Source: Methanohalophilus sp. RSK
GTDB taxonomy: Archaea; Halobacteriota; Methanosarcinia; Methanosarcinales; Methanosarcinaceae
Assembly: GCF_003722075.1 (NCBI RefSeq)
Contig: NZ_RDSK01000001.1
Coordinates: forward strand, 124,001-188,000
Direction: 5' to 3'
DNA: 64,000 bases
Program-made: the position numbers and the translations under genes
The notes under the pieces: model-generated
Database searches by the model: none
What the model was told of the DNA's origin: nothing
The model's input: only the letters and a program-made list of their open reading frames with translations
In this document: positions 16,803 to 26,699 of the stretch, piece by piece
Numbering within the stretch: position 1 is the stretch's first letter
Layout of the letters: every line of letters begins with the position of its first letter

Positions 16803-18272
16803 ATGCCCCTCAAAAATATTTTATCAAACATTTTATCTATAGAAGAGGTAAAAAGGCAAAGTATTGCCAATTTTTTTAGTCAGATAGTTCTCACTTTTGT
16901 GGGCTTTTTGAGTACAATGTATTTTGCTCACAAGCTTGGTTCTTCTGTATTGGGTTCTTATTTTCTTTTTACTTCTTATTTTGGGATTATCAACCTCTTT
17001 TCAGATGGTGGTTTTGGTGGTGCAGCAATAAAACGTATCAGTGAGGGGGAAGAACAAGACGCTTATTTCACGGCATTTATTGTGACTAGGACATTTTTTG
17101 CTGTATTAATCATTGCTATAATACTTGCTTTTGAATCATATTTCCAGATAGAGGGGCAGATCATTAATTGGCTTATATTGGCAATTATCATGTCATTATT
17201 TTATAGTATTACATCCGGCGGGATTGCGGGTCAATCCAAGATGGGAATTGCTGCGGTGGGTACAACCACCCAAAATTTATCCCGTATTTTCATTCAGGTT
17301 ATTGCTGTACTCTTTGGGTATGGTATAGGAGGCCTTGTAGGGGGATTTATTGCAGGGTTTGTTATTGCAACACTTATCCAGTTCAAATTTTTAGATCTCA
17401 AATGTGTCTCTTTTGAATGGAGGCATGTTGTAAACCTTATGTCCTTTTCTTTCTGGTTATTTCTGACATCTGCAGGAATAATTCTGTATTCCAATGTTGA
17501 TGTTGTAATGATTGGTTACTTCCTTGAGGAAGCTGATGTAGGCGTATACAAAGTTGTGTTCCAGTTCACAACGATTGCAATATTGATGGTTTCGGCAATC
17601 CGTACAACTCTCTGGCCAAAGGTTAGCAGGTGGGGCAAGATAGATGATACTGAATCTATAGAAAAATCTCTCTCACGTGGCCTGACATTTTCTCTTCTTT
17701 TCGCAGTTCCTATCATTGCTGGAGGGATATTATTAGGGGAAAGAATGCTTTACTTTTTCTATGGAGCAGGATTTGCATGGGGTTACACAACACTAATTCT
17801 CCTCTTTTTTGCCCAGCTGACAAACGTATTTCAATCATTGTTTGTAATGTTTCTGGGTGCTCTTGATCACCAGCGTGAAGCCTTCTATGCTACTGCGGTA
17901 TCATGCATCGCAAATGTGGCTCTAAACGTTATACTTATTCCACTTATGGGAATTGAAGGAGCGGCCATTGCTACGATTGTAACTATGGCTCTCAACTCAA
18001 TTTTGGCAATGCATATACTTTCGAATATCATAAATGTAAGAATAGACACAGGATCGACTTTGAATATTTTGAAGGCTACAGCTGCGATGTTACTTTTTGT
18101 AGGCTTCTATTCATATGTGGTTACAATCACAAACGTCTGGCTTACCTTGATCCCGGTTGCAATTGGTGCTATGGTATATGGTCTTTTGATATTGAGACTT
18201 GATCCCGGCATTTATAGAGACTTAAAAGATATTTCAAATCGATTGAATCTTCCCTGGCCCAGTATGCTTTAA
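16803..18272 (+). CDS. Wzx-type oligosaccharide flippase
   Basis: 489 residues with about 12-14 hydrophobic segments and the polysaccharide-biosynthesis/MATE-like start (SIANFFSQIVLTFVGFLSTM). Family members move lipid-linked oligosaccharides across the membrane; here the expected cargo is a dolichyl-phosphate glycan for AglB. GMEGAAIATIVT-type C-terminal motifs (GIEGAAIATIV) are present. It sits between the epimerase and manC. Confidence 0.88.
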   Translation: MPLKNILSNILSIEEVKRQSIANFFSQIVLTFVGFLSTMYFAHKLGSSVLGSYFLFTSYFGIINLFSDGGFGGAAIKRISEGEEQDAYFTAFIVTRTFFAVLIIAIILAFESYFQIEGQIINWLILAIIMSLFYSITSGGIAGQSKMGIAAVGTTTQNLSRIFIQVIAVLFGYGIGGLVGGFIAGFVIATLIQFKFLDLKCVSFEWRHVVNLMSFSFWLFLTSAGIILYSNVDVVMIGYFLEEADVGVYKVVFQFTTIAILMVSAIRTTLWPKVSRWGKIDDTESIEKSLSRGLTFSLLFAVPIIAGGILLGERMLYFFYGAGFAWGYTTLILLFFAQLTNVFQSLFVMFLGALDHQREAFYATAVSCIANVALNVILIPLMGIEGAAIATIVTMALNSILAMHILSNIINVRIDTGSTLNILKATAAMLLFVGFYSYVVTITNVWLTLIPVAIGAMVYGLLILRLDPGIYRDLKDISNRLNLPWPSML

Positions 18273-18425
18273 TTCTGTTTACAAAAAATATATGGAATAA
18301 AATACAATAGCCTCTAAAATTATTGGCATTATTGAAACTTAGAAAATCTATATTTGCAAATGATTTTTATCATATGTACAAGTATAATCCTCCATCTTTA
18401 ATATTCCAATACCTGGTGAAACAAC

Positions 18426-19796
18426 ATGAAGTCCATCATTCTTGCAGGAGGCTCAGGCACCCGTCTCTGGCCGCTAAGCAGAGAGCATTATCCGAAACAG
18501 TTCCTGAAAATTGGGGAACATTCCCTTTTTCAGCAGACTTTCCTGCGCTGCTGTGAAGTATCTGATGTATCGGAAATATTCGTGGTTACCAACAAGGACC
18601 AGAAATTCTATGTCATTGGTCAGATACAGGAATTGGGTTACGATTTTCCCAGAGAGAATGTACTCATTGAGCCTGAAGGCAAAAACACTTTGCCTGCAAT
18701 CTGTTTTGGGATGAAAGAGATTCAAAATCGGTTCGGTCCGTCTAATGTAGGCATCTTCTCTTCTGATCATGTGCTGGATTCCGGGGCCATGCAAACGATC
18801 TCAGATGCCGAATCCCTGGCAGATGATGGCTATCTTCTAACTTTTGGTATTCAACCCGCATCCCCGAATACCGGTTATGGGTACATTAAACCTGCTGAAA
18901 GTCTGGGTATTGGCATGCAAGTTTCCGAATTCAGAGAGAAACCCGATGAAGAGACTGCTCGCAGATACATTGAGGAAGGCTGTCTCTGGAACAGCGGGAT
19001 GTTCCTATTCAATACGGAAACCTTCTTCAGTGAACTGGCAAAGGCCACACCTGAAATCTATGAATCATTTGAACAAAACGAGGATATCAACCAGATTTAT
19101 GCAGAAATTCCTTCCATATCCGTGGACTACGGTATCATGGAAAAATCACAGAAGGTGGCCGTAGTACCTCTGCAATACAAGTGGAGTGATCTGGGAAATT
19201 TTGCTGCCCTCTATGATGAACTGGATAAGGATTCGGATGATAACGTGGTGTACGACTGCGAATTTCTGCCTCTGGATTCCCAGAAGAATCTGGTACATTC
19301 CAGAAGTGGGAAACTTGTCTCCCTTATCGATATAAATGATATGGTAGTGGTTGATACTCCGGATGCCCTGCTGATAAGTCCTAAAGAGAGCAGCCAGAAG
19401 GTCAAGCAGATTGTAAATCAACTCAAGGAAAAAAAAGATTCACGTGCCAAAATCGGGCAGACGGTGTATAGGCCCTGGGGTTCCTATACAGTCCTCGAAT
19501 CTTCTGATAACCACGTGATCAAAAAAATCATGGTTATGCCAGAGCAGAAACTCAGTCTCCAGCTACATTATCACAGAAGTGAGCACTGGGTGGTTGTGAC
19601 AGGTATGGCGGAAGTGCATGTCAATGGTGACGATTATTTTGTCAGACCCGGGGAAAGTACCTTTATCCGTGCAGGGGAAAGACACCGGCTGGGCAATCCG
19701 AGCAGGATCCCGCTGGAGATAATTGAGGTACAACTTGGGGAATATGTGGCAGAGGATGATATTGTCAGGTTTGATGACGTGTATGGGCGGGAGTAA
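18426..19796 (+). CDS. manC: Mannose-1-phosphate guanylyltransferase / mannose-6-phosphate isomerase
   Basis: 456 residues, full length for the bifunctional type II enzyme. The N-terminal nucleotidyltransferase has GGSGTRLWPLSREHYPKQFL and, later, FREKP. The C-terminal cupin phosphomannose isomerase has YRPWGSYTVL, LQLHYHRSEHWVVV and PGESTFIRAGERHRL. It makes GDP-mannose from fructose-6-phosphate via mannose-6- and mannose-1-phosphate, together with a phosphomannomutase not seen here. GGTGA upstream supports the start. GDP-mannose feeds the Gmd gene that follows. Confidence 0.93.
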   Translation: MKSIILAGGSGTRLWPLSREHYPKQFLKIGEHSLFQQTFLRCCEVSDVSEIFVVTNKDQKFYVIGQIQELGYDFPRENVLIEPEGKNTLPAICFGMKEIQNRFGPSNVGIFSSDHVLDSGAMQTISDAESLADDGYLLTFGIQPASPNTGYGYIKPAESLGIGMQVSEFREKPDEETARRYIEEGCLWNSGMFLFNTETFFSELAKATPEIYESFEQNEDINQIYAEIPSISVDYGIMEKSQKVAVVPLQYKWSDLGNFAALYDELDKDSDDNVVYDCEFLPLDSQKNLVHSRSGKLVSLIDINDMVVVDTPDALLISPKESSQKVKQIVNQLKEKKDSRAKIGQTVYRPWGSYTVLESSDNHVIKKIMVMPEQKLSLQLHYHRSEHWVVVTGMAEVHVNGDDYFVRPGESTFIRAGERHRLGNPSRIPLEIIEVQLGEYVAEDDIVRFDDVYGRE

Positions 19797-19856
19797 AGTA
19801 TATTTGTATCAAGTCCTATTAATCGTAAAATTATAATTTTACAAAGGAGTGGAATT

Positions 19857-20894
19857 TTGCCAAAAGTTGCTTTAATAACCGGAATCACAGGCCAGGACGG
19901 GGCCTATCTTGCAGAATTTTTACTGGATAAAGGCTACATCGTGCACGGGATTAAAAGAAGGTCTTCTTCATTCAACACCGCACGTATTGACCATCTTTAC
20001 AAGGACCCTCATGAGAGGAATGTGAACTTCTATATGCATTACGGGGATCTGACCGATTCCACAAATCTAATCCGGATAATTCAGGAAACCCAGCCGGATG
20101 AGATCTATAACCTGGCTGCTCAGAGTCACGTGCAGGTATCTTTTGAGACCCCTGAGTATACCGCAAATTCAGATGCAATAGGTTCCCTGAGGCTGCTGGA
20201 GGCTATCCGGATCCTTGGTATGGAGAAAAAGGTGAAGTTTTATCAGGCTTCTACCAGTGAATTGTACGGCAAGGTTCAGGAAATCCCCCAGAGTGAAACC
20301 ACTCCTTTCTATCCGCGAAGTCCCTACGCTGCTGCGAAATTGTATGCTTACTGGATCACGATAAACTACCGTGAAGCCTATGGAATGTATGCGTGTAATG
20401 GGATACTTTTCAATCATGAGTCTCCTATAAGGGGTGAGACTTTTGTCACAAGGAAAATTACGATGGCTGTGGCAAACATCAAGAAAGGCTTGCAGGAGCG
20501 GCTATATCTTGGTAACATGGATGCCAAACGTGATTGGGGTTTTGCTGGGGATTATGTCAAAGCCATGTGGTTGATGTTGCAGCAGGAAGAACCTGAGGAT
20601 TTTGTCATAGCAACCGGGGAGACGCATTCGGTCAGGGAATTCGTGGAACTTGCGTTCAGGGAAGTCGGGATTGATATTGAGTGGAAAGGTGAAGGTGTGG
20701 ATGAAGTGGGGGCGGATCGTGTGACTGGAAGGGTTCTTGTTGAGATTGATCCGCGGTATTATAGACCAACTGAGGTGGAGCTTTTGATAGGTGATCCCTC
20801 TAAAGCCAGGGAGAAACTTGGTTGGAACTCAAATGTTGGGTTTGAAGAACTTGTTAATATGATGGTAAAAGGAGATATGGGCAAACTTCTTTGA
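19857..20894 (+). CDS. gmd: GDP-mannose 4,6-dehydratase
   Basis: 345 residues, starting at TTG with a strong AAAGGAGTGG before it. [20 protein letters not shown] binds [15 protein letters not shown], the catalytic T-S-E triad (ASTSELYG) and [15 protein letters not shown] (Y-x3-K) are all in place, as is [17 protein letters not shown]. The product, GDP-4-keto-6-deoxymannose, is the common precursor for the reductase at 24086 and the fucose synthase at 31054. Confidence 0.95.
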   Translation: MPKVALITGITGQDGAYLAEFLLDKGYIVHGIKRRSSSFNTARIDHLYKDPHERNVNFYMHYGDLTDSTNLIRIIQETQPDEIYNLAAQSHVQVSFETPEYTANSDAIGSLRLLEAIRILGMEKKVKFYQASTSELYGKVQEIPQSETTPFYPRSPYAAAKLYAYWITINYREAYGMYACNGILFNHESPIRGETFVTRKITMAVANIKKGLQERLYLGNMDAKRDWGFAGDYVKAMWLMLQQEEPEDFVIATGETHSVREFVELAFREVGIDIEWKGEGVDEVGADRVTGRVLVEIDPRYYRPTEVELLIGDPSKAREKLGWNSNVGFEELVNMMVKGDMGKLL

Positions 20895-21008
20895 TTTTGA
20901 TTTATTTGAGATGTAATATCTGTATGCAGACAAATAATTTTGCGTAAGACGATACCTTAAAGAATGTCGTAGTTTATTCTATTGTAAAAAGAACCAAGGA
21001 TATATTAC

Positions 21009-22199
21009 ATGTTAAAAAAAACAATTAAAAATATTTTACCATCATCAATTAAAAAAGTATATTTATTTTATAAATACAAACCAATAATTAATTATTACAA
21101 CTCGAATAATGAAAAAAACGTTTTAGTATCTTATATAGTTCCACCATTTAAATCAAAAGCTCCTAATTATAGACATACAAACTACATTGAAGCTATAAAA
21201 ATAGCGGAAACTTTTAGGGATTTAGGTTTCAATGTAGATATTTATAATTATAATTTTGAGAGAACTATAGATTATTCAAAGTACTCAGTAGTTTTTGGTT
21301 TTGGAGATCCTTTTGTTGGTAGTTTTTACAATAGGGATCATGATATTGTTACGATATATTATGGTACAGGTATGCATATCTGTTGGCAAAATCACAATTC
21401 TCTCTCTCGTATAAAAGAAGTTTATTACAAAAAAAAGAAATGGTTGCCTGAATCTGGAAGAATTGTAGAAAAAGCATGGTCTATTCAAACGAGCATAGTA
21501 GATGCAATTATAACTTTGGGCAATGATGAGGTCTTAAAAAGTTATAGGATGTTTTTTGATGGGGATATTTACAATATACCAGTCACATATTACAATATTA
21601 TTGATGTCAAAAAAGTTGAATCTTTTATAGTAAATAAAGATTATAGTGAGGCAAAATATAATTTTATATGGTTTGGGAGTTCTGGTTTGATACATAAGGG
21701 GCTTGATTTAGTACTTGAATACTTTCACCAACATCCAAATCTCCATCTTCATGTATGTGGGCCTATAGACAATGAACCAAGATTCAAAAATCTTTATTAT
21801 CGAGAACTTTATGAATCTCCAAATATTCACACCCATGGATTTGTGAATTTAAAATCTGAACTTTTTTTGAGTTTGATGCGCAAAAGTTTGTTTGCTATTT
21901 TTCCATCTTGTTCTGAAGGCGAATCAGGTTCAGTTGTCAATTTAATGGCACAAGGTATGATTCCAATTGTAACAAAAAATGCAGGCATAAAAATTAAAGA
22001 TTTTGGCTATTTGATACCTAGTATTGATATTGATTCTATAGATGAAACAATTAATAAGGTTTTATATGAAAACGAAAATGATCTTATGGCAAAATCCTAT
22101 AAATGTTTCAAAAATACCAGAAGGACTCATTCTATTGAATCTTATTCATGCCAACTTAAAAGTGCTTTAGAGGATATTTTGGAAGGGTGCATTATATGA
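21009..22199 (+). CDS. GT-B glycosyltransferase (GT4-like)
   Basis: 396 residues. The C-terminal half is a GT4-type nucleotide-sugar domain: FIWFGSSGLIHKGLDLVLEY, LHVCGPIDNEP and FPSCSEGESGSVVNLMAQG (the E-x7-E region is degenerate). The N-terminal acceptor domain is unusual and very Tyr/Asn/Lys-rich. Base composition is markedly more AT-rich than gmd before it, which suggests transfer. The stop overlaps the next start (ATGA), so 21009-24063 is a coupled three-gene unit. Confidence 0.75.
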   Translation: MLKKTIKNILPSSIKKVYLFYKYKPIINYYNSNNEKNVLVSYIVPPFKSKAPNYRHTNYIEAIKIAETFRDLGFNVDIYNYNFERTIDYSKYSVVFGFGDPFVGSFYNRDHDIVTIYYGTGMHICWQNHNSLSRIKEVYYKKKKWLPESGRIVEKAWSIQTSIVDAIITLGNDEVLKSYRMFFDGDIYNIPVTYYNIIDVKKVESFIVNKDYSEAKYNFIWFGSSGLIHKGLDLVLEYFHQHPNLHLHVCGPIDNEPRFKNLYYRELYESPNIHTHGFVNLKSELFLSLMRKSLFAIFPSCSEGESGSVVNLMAQGMIPIVTKNAGIKIKDFGYLIPSIDIDSIDETINKVLYENENDLMAKSYKCFKNTRRTHSIESYSCQLKSALEDILEGCII

Positions 22200-22963
22200 A
22201 GTGTAACATATGTGCTTGTGCAAGTAATTTTGTTTTTAAAGCAAAGATATTAGATAAATATTGGGTGGATTATTACTTTTGTCCAAATTGTGGATTCTTA
22301 CAAACTGAACCCCCATACTGGTTGAAAGAAGCTTATTCACAATCAATAAATAGTTCTGATACTGGATATATGAGAAGAAATATTTCGTTATCTAAGCAAG
22401 TTACTATATTATTATCATTATTTTTCAATTCACAAAATGGGAAATTTGTTGATTATGCAGGAGGTTATGGTGTTTTTGTTCGTTTAATGAGGTATATTGG
22501 TTTTAATTATTATTGGCAAGATAAATACACAGAAAATCTTTTTGCAAAAGGGTTTGAATGGGATGGTGAAAAAGCGGATGCTCTTACAGCATTTGAATGC
22601 TTTGAACATTTTGAAAAACCATTGGATGATCTTGAAGCAATGCTTTCCATTTCAAGAAATATCATTTTCACAACGGTACTTTTGCCGGACCCGATACCAA
22701 AACCTACTGAATGGTGGTATTATGGACTTGATCACGGGCAACACATTTCATTTTATTCAAAAAAAACATTTGTTTACATATCTGAAAAATTCGGTTTAAA
22801 TTATATAGATCTTGGGCACACACAACTGTTGACAGAAAAAAACATTCCTCAAAGTGCTCAAATATTACTAAAATTTCACTTACTTGGTTTTCACAAGTTA
22901 TTAGGAAGTAGGTTGAAGAGCAAAACTTGGTCTGACTATTTGCAAAGAAGTGAGAAATTATGA
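22196..22963 (+). CDS. SAM-dependent methyltransferase with N-terminal zinc ribbon
   Basis: 255 residues from the ATG at 22196. An N-terminal CNICACAS and CPNCGFLQTE (two CxxC pairs) precedes a Methyltransf_23-type domain (FVDYAGGYGVFVRLMRYIG, then ALTAFECFEHFEKPLDDLE). WWYYGLDHGQHISFYSKKTF is characteristic of sugar C- or O-methyltransferases in polysaccharide clusters. Overlaps on both sides (ATGA) couple it to two glycosyltransferases. The likely substrate is a nucleotide or lipid-linked sugar. Confidence 0.75.
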   Translation: MKCNICACASNFVFKAKILDKYWVDYYFCPNCGFLQTEPPYWLKEAYSQSINSSDTGYMRRNISLSKQVTILLSLFFNSQNGKFVDYAGGYGVFVRLMRYIGFNYYWQDKYTENLFAKGFEWDGEKADALTAFECFEHFEKPLDDLEAMLSISRNIIFTTVLLPDPIPKPTEWWYYGLDHGQHISFYSKKTFVYISEKFGLNYIDLGHTQLLTEKNIPQSAQILLKFHLLGFHKLLGSRLKSKTWSDYLQRSEKL

Positions 22964-24063
22964 AAGTACTTTATGATCATCAAACATTCACTAACCAAAA
23001 TTACGGCGGTATATCCCGTTATTTTTGTGAACTGTTCAACGAATTTAACAATATTAAAGACATTGATACATTATATTCGATTCGCTTTTCAAATAATCAT
23101 TATCTTACAACATCTACATCAGTTCCTCATTATAATTTCATTCCGTATTTTGAGTTTCGTGGCAAGAAACTTTTGATTAATTTATTGAACAAGCAGTATT
23201 CTATAAAAAAGTTGCAGGATGATGATTTTGATGTATTCCATCCAACATACTATGACCCTTATTTTTTAAAATATATAGGCGACAAGCCTTATGTCTTAAC
23301 GGTTTATGATATGATTCATGAAAAATACCCAAAAATATTTTCAGAAAGAGATAATACGGCAGCAAATAAAAAAAATTTAATTAAAAATGCATCGAAAATT
23401 ATTGCAATATCTGAAAATACAAAAAAAGATATAATTGATATATATGGTGTGTCTGAACATAAAATAAAGGTTGTATATCTTGCCAGTTCTCTGCGGTTAA
23501 GTAACCCTTTGAATGCCTACGATTTATGTAATATTTATGGAATAAATAAGCCATATATTCTTTATGTAGGTAGTAGGTCCAAGTACAAAAATTTTAAAAT
23601 ATTGTTCAATTCATATGTAAACAATTTTTCAGGTGAGTTTGATTTAATTTGTTTCGGTGGTGGTAAATTTAATAGCAATGAATTAGAAAGTATTAATAGT
23701 AATATTACTTGCAATATAATACAATTGCATGGTTCAGATGATTTACTTGCTTCATTATACAAACATGCATTTTGTTTTGTTTATCCTTCAATTTATGAAG
23801 GATTTGGTATACCACCTCTTGAAGCAATGTCAGTGGGCTGTCCTGTAATTGCAAGTAATGTTAGTTCGATTCCAGAAGTAGTTGGTGATGCAGCTATACT
23901 ATTCAACCCTCATTCAGAAGATGAATTGGCTGCTGGTATTAAATCATTGTACAATAATCCTACAAAAAATAATTTGATAATACGTGGGTTTGAACAAGAA
24001 AATAAGTTCAGCTGGGACAAAACGGCTAATGAAACATTGGACGTCTATAAAAGCATTATTTAA
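22960..24063 (+). CDS. GT4-family glycosyltransferase
   Basis: 367 residues. The N-terminal domain contains [20 protein letters not shown], the usual acceptor-side start of the RfaB/GT4 type. The C-terminal domain carries [15 protein letters not shown], then [20 protein letters not shown] with the E-x7-E nucleotide-sugar motif and [15 protein letters not shown]. Mannosyl or rhamnosyl transfer is usual for this subgroup, but specificity cannot be read. It is AT-rich and coupled to the methyltransferase upstream by ATGA. Confidence 0.88.
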   Translation: MKVLYDHQTFTNQNYGGISRYFCELFNEFNNIKDIDTLYSIRFSNNHYLTTSTSVPHYNFIPYFEFRGKKLLINLLNKQYSIKKLQDDDFDVFHPTYYDPYFLKYIGDKPYVLTVYDMIHEKYPKIFSERDNTAANKKNLIKNASKIIAISENTKKDIIDIYGVSEHKIKVVYLASSLRLSNPLNAYDLCNIYGINKPYILYVGSRSKYKNFKILFNSYVNNFSGEFDLICFGGGKFNSNELESINSNITCNIIQLHGSDDLLASLYKHAFCFVYPSIYEGFGIPPLEAMSVGCPVIASNVSSIPEVVGDAAILFNPHSEDELAAGIKSLYNNPTKNNLIIRGFEQENKFSWDKTANETLDVYKSII

Positions 24064-24085
24064 CCAATAAAAGGAGTTATTCTTC

Positions 24086-25036
24086 ATGTATAAATACCTT
24101 ATAACTGGGGCAAATGGATTCTGTGGCAGACATATTGTAGAAGTTTTAAATCATGAAAGCAACAAAGTATATGGTGTTTCTCGTTATATTCCTGATGAAC
24201 TCATATTATGTTATCCAGAGGTGACGTATGAACAATGCAACCTTATGGATCACACTTCAGTATTCAATTTACTGAAAAGGGTCAAACCTGATTATATATT
24301 TCATTTAGCAGCTGAAAGTTCGGTAGCATCAAGTTGGAAAAGTCCAATCAACATATTGAATAATAATATTCAATCTCAAATAAATATTTTTGAAGCTGTG
24401 CGTGAGCTTGAATTACCTACTCGAATATTGGTTGCGTGTTCTTCTGAAGAATATGGATTAATCAATGAATCTGATTTACCTGTAGATGAAAAATGTAATT
24501 TCAATCCACTTAGTACATATGCTGTAAGTAAAGTATCTCAGGATATGCTAGCTTATCAATACTACAAAAGTTATAATATGGACATTGTCCGCGTACGGTC
24601 CTTTAATTTAACTGGTCCGGGTCGCCCTCACACTTATGCACTTAGCTCTTTTGCCTACCAGATTGCAAAAATAGAAAAAAATATATCAAAAAATATGATG
24701 TTAGTTGGGAACTTGGATGTTACAAGAGATTATACTGATGTAAGGGACGCTGTGAAAGGTTACTATAAAATAGCGTTAGAAGCAAAGCCAGGCACTGTAT
24801 ATAATCTCTGTTCAGGAAAAGCATATAATCTTAAAGATTTGCTTAATATTTTAATCTCATTTTCGACTACAGAGGTAAATGTAGAGATAGATAGTTCAAA
24901 ATACAGGCCATCCGATTTACCAATAATGTTGGGTGACAATACAAAGATTAAAACTGAAATCGGTTGGATTCCTGAAATTGACATCCATACGTCATTGAAT
25001 GATTTACTCAACTATTGGAGGAACTATAAAGTTTAA
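24086..25036 (+). CDS. GDP-6-deoxy-4-ketohexose reductase (RMD-like)
   Basis: 316 residues, an extended SDR with LITGANGFCGRHIVEVL, HLAAESSVASSW, SSEEYG and PLSTYAVSKVSQDML (Y-x3-K). NLTGPGRPHTYALSSFAYQI and DVTRDYTDVRD are features of GDP-4-keto-6-deoxymannose reductases that make GDP-D-rhamnose, as opposed to Fcl epimerase-reductases. AAAGGAG lies upstream of the start. With gmd it would complete a GDP-rhamnose pathway. A GDP-mannose dehydratase-like function is the alternative. Confidence 0.75.
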   Translation: MYKYLITGANGFCGRHIVEVLNHESNKVYGVSRYIPDELILCYPEVTYEQCNLMDHTSVFNLLKRVKPDYIFHLAAESSVASSWKSPINILNNNIQSQINIFEAVRELELPTRILVACSSEEYGLINESDLPVDEKCNFNPLSTYAVSKVSQDMLAYQYYKSYNMDIVRVRSFNLTGPGRPHTYALSSFAYQIAKIEKNISKNMMLVGNLDVTRDYTDVRDAVKGYYKIALEAKPGTVYNLCSGKAYNLKDLLNILISFSTTEVNVEIDSSKYRPSDLPIMLGDNTKIKTEIGWIPEIDIHTSLNDLLNYWRNYKV

Positions 25037-26243
25037 TTATTTTAGAGGTGATGATTTGGGTTATAACCCAAGTTACAGATTACATCAGGGAATGCAACAG
25101 ATTGGAATGACTTCTAATATGTTGGTACAAAACAAAAGTAGTTGTGATAATTCTGTAATTGGGCCAAAATTTAATTTTTGGAATAAACTTTCGGGTGTCC
25201 GTTATCTTGCAGATCGTTTTCCTCTTCAAATGTACAGGGGATTTCAGAACACTCCCTGGAGTCCTCAATGGCTCCCCAACAACATACATAAGAAAATCGA
25301 CCAGATAGATCCTGACATTGTACATTTGCATTGGATTTGTGGAGGTTTTGTTCCCATTAGGCAAGTTGCTAAAATAAAGCAACCCATTGTATGGACTCTC
25401 CATGATATGTGGGCTTTTACTGGTGGATGTCATTATAATGACACATGTGATAAATATAAGCAAGAATGTGGCGGTTGTCCGCAGTTGGGTTCCAACAGTG
25501 AAAACGATTTAAGTAATTGGGTGTGGAAACGCAAAAAAAAGTATTGGGATGATTTGGATTTTACTGTTGTTACGCCCAGTAATTGGTTGGCAGAATGCGC
25601 ACGATCCAGTTCTTTATTCGATGATAAAAGAATCGAAGTGATTCCAAATGGTCTTGATCTTCAGAAATACAAACCTGTTGATAAAGAGGAAGCAAGAAAG
25701 GCTTTGAATCTTCCACAGGATAAGAATCTGATCCTCTTTGGGGCAATGAATTCAACGAAAGATAAGAGGAAAGGCTTTCAATATTTGAAGTCTGCAATAA
25801 ATATGCTTTCTGAAGATTTAGAATTTGAAGCGATTGTTTTTGGTAATTCCGATAGTGATGATCAATTAGATATCCCGGTTAATTATCTGGGTAGAATCCC
25901 CGATAACATGTTGACCTCTGTCTACTCTGCAGCGGATATGTTTGTAGCTCTTTCTCTGCAAGACAATTTGCCAAATACGGTAATGGAAGCCCTTGCCTGT
26001 GGAACACCATCTGTTGCCTTTGATATTGGTGGGATGTCAGATATGATCGTGCATAAGGAAAATGGTTATTTAGCTAAACCATTTGATACGGAGGACCTGG
26101 CAAAGGGTATAGAGTGGGTTGTTGAGAGTGATCAAAGGAAGAAATCTTTAAGTGAAAATGCAAGGAAACATGTTGAAGGTAATTATGAACTAAAAAATAT
26201 TGCACAAAGGTATGGGGAATTGTATTCTATTATTCACAGTTGA
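24999..26243 (+). CDS. GT4 glycosyltransferase with a replaced N-terminus
   Basis: A near-copy of the glycosyltransferase at 29784 (roughly 80 percent identical by eye from YRLHQGMQQIG onward). The first 20 or so residues of that paralog, including the [12 protein letters not shown] loop, are missing. Here the frame is continuous with DNA from the 3' end of the reductase gene (in-frame ATG 24999 lies inside it) followed by NYFRGDDLGYNPS. The C-terminal domain is complete: [27 protein letters not shown] and [16 protein letters not shown]. It is probably inactive or uses an internal start. Confidence 0.75.
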   Translation: MIYSTIGGTIKFNYFRGDDLGYNPSYRLHQGMQQIGMTSNMLVQNKSSCDNSVIGPKFNFWNKLSGVRYLADRFPLQMYRGFQNTPWSPQWLPNNIHKKIDQIDPDIVHLHWICGGFVPIRQVAKIKQPIVWTLHDMWAFTGGCHYNDTCDKYKQECGGCPQLGSNSENDLSNWVWKRKKKYWDDLDFTVVTPSNWLAECARSSSLFDDKRIEVIPNGLDLQKYKPVDKEEARKALNLPQDKNLILFGAMNSTKDKRKGFQYLKSAINMLSEDLEFEAIVFGNSDSDDQLDIPVNYLGRIPDNMLTSVYSAADMFVALSLQDNLPNTVMEALACGTPSVAFDIGGMSDMIVHKENGYLAKPFDTEDLAKGIEWVVESDQRKKSLSENARKHVEGNYELKNIAQRYGELYSIIHS

Positions 26244-26699
26244 ACTTCGGGAAATTATGTCCGAAGATTTGTTTCAACGTTGGTTTTTCTGAAATGATTA
26301 GCTCAGATTAAAAAAGAAGATAAAAGTCAATATTATAGAATCTTCATTGAGAAGCCAACAACAAACACAGGCAATTTTATTGCTTGATATTCCGGAAAAT
26401 ACCCTATCCTTATACATACAAAAGTGGATAGGATAATAGCAAACAGTATATGTCTTTCGTATTTCATCTACTGGAAGTTTGTCTCAAAATCAGCGAAATC
26501 GATGTTATGTACAACAAAAGCTCTTTCATGAGGTACCCATCTATTTGATATTTATATTATAAACAATTCTTACAATGTGTTCTGAAAGATATGCTTCAAA
26601 ATATGATTTGATTATATTGAATAAAATCTCTAATATATGAAGGCAAAATATGTGTACATAATAAGCCATGATTTATTATATTTGATGTGAGTTACAATC
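26244..26699. other. Gene-free AT-rich gap in the glycan locus
   Basis: 456 bases with no frame that looks coding on either strand. A minus-strand frame beginning MKYERHILFAIILSTFVCI (about 26336-26470) has one hydrophobic segment but no ribosome site, and may be gene debris. The gap follows the damaged glycosyltransferase copy, so a lost gene is likely. Confidence 0.3.

Noticed and set aside
26244-26699. Transposase or small gene in the glycan-locus gap
   Set aside because: No frame longer than a short hydrophobic stretch and no recognisable motif on either strand.
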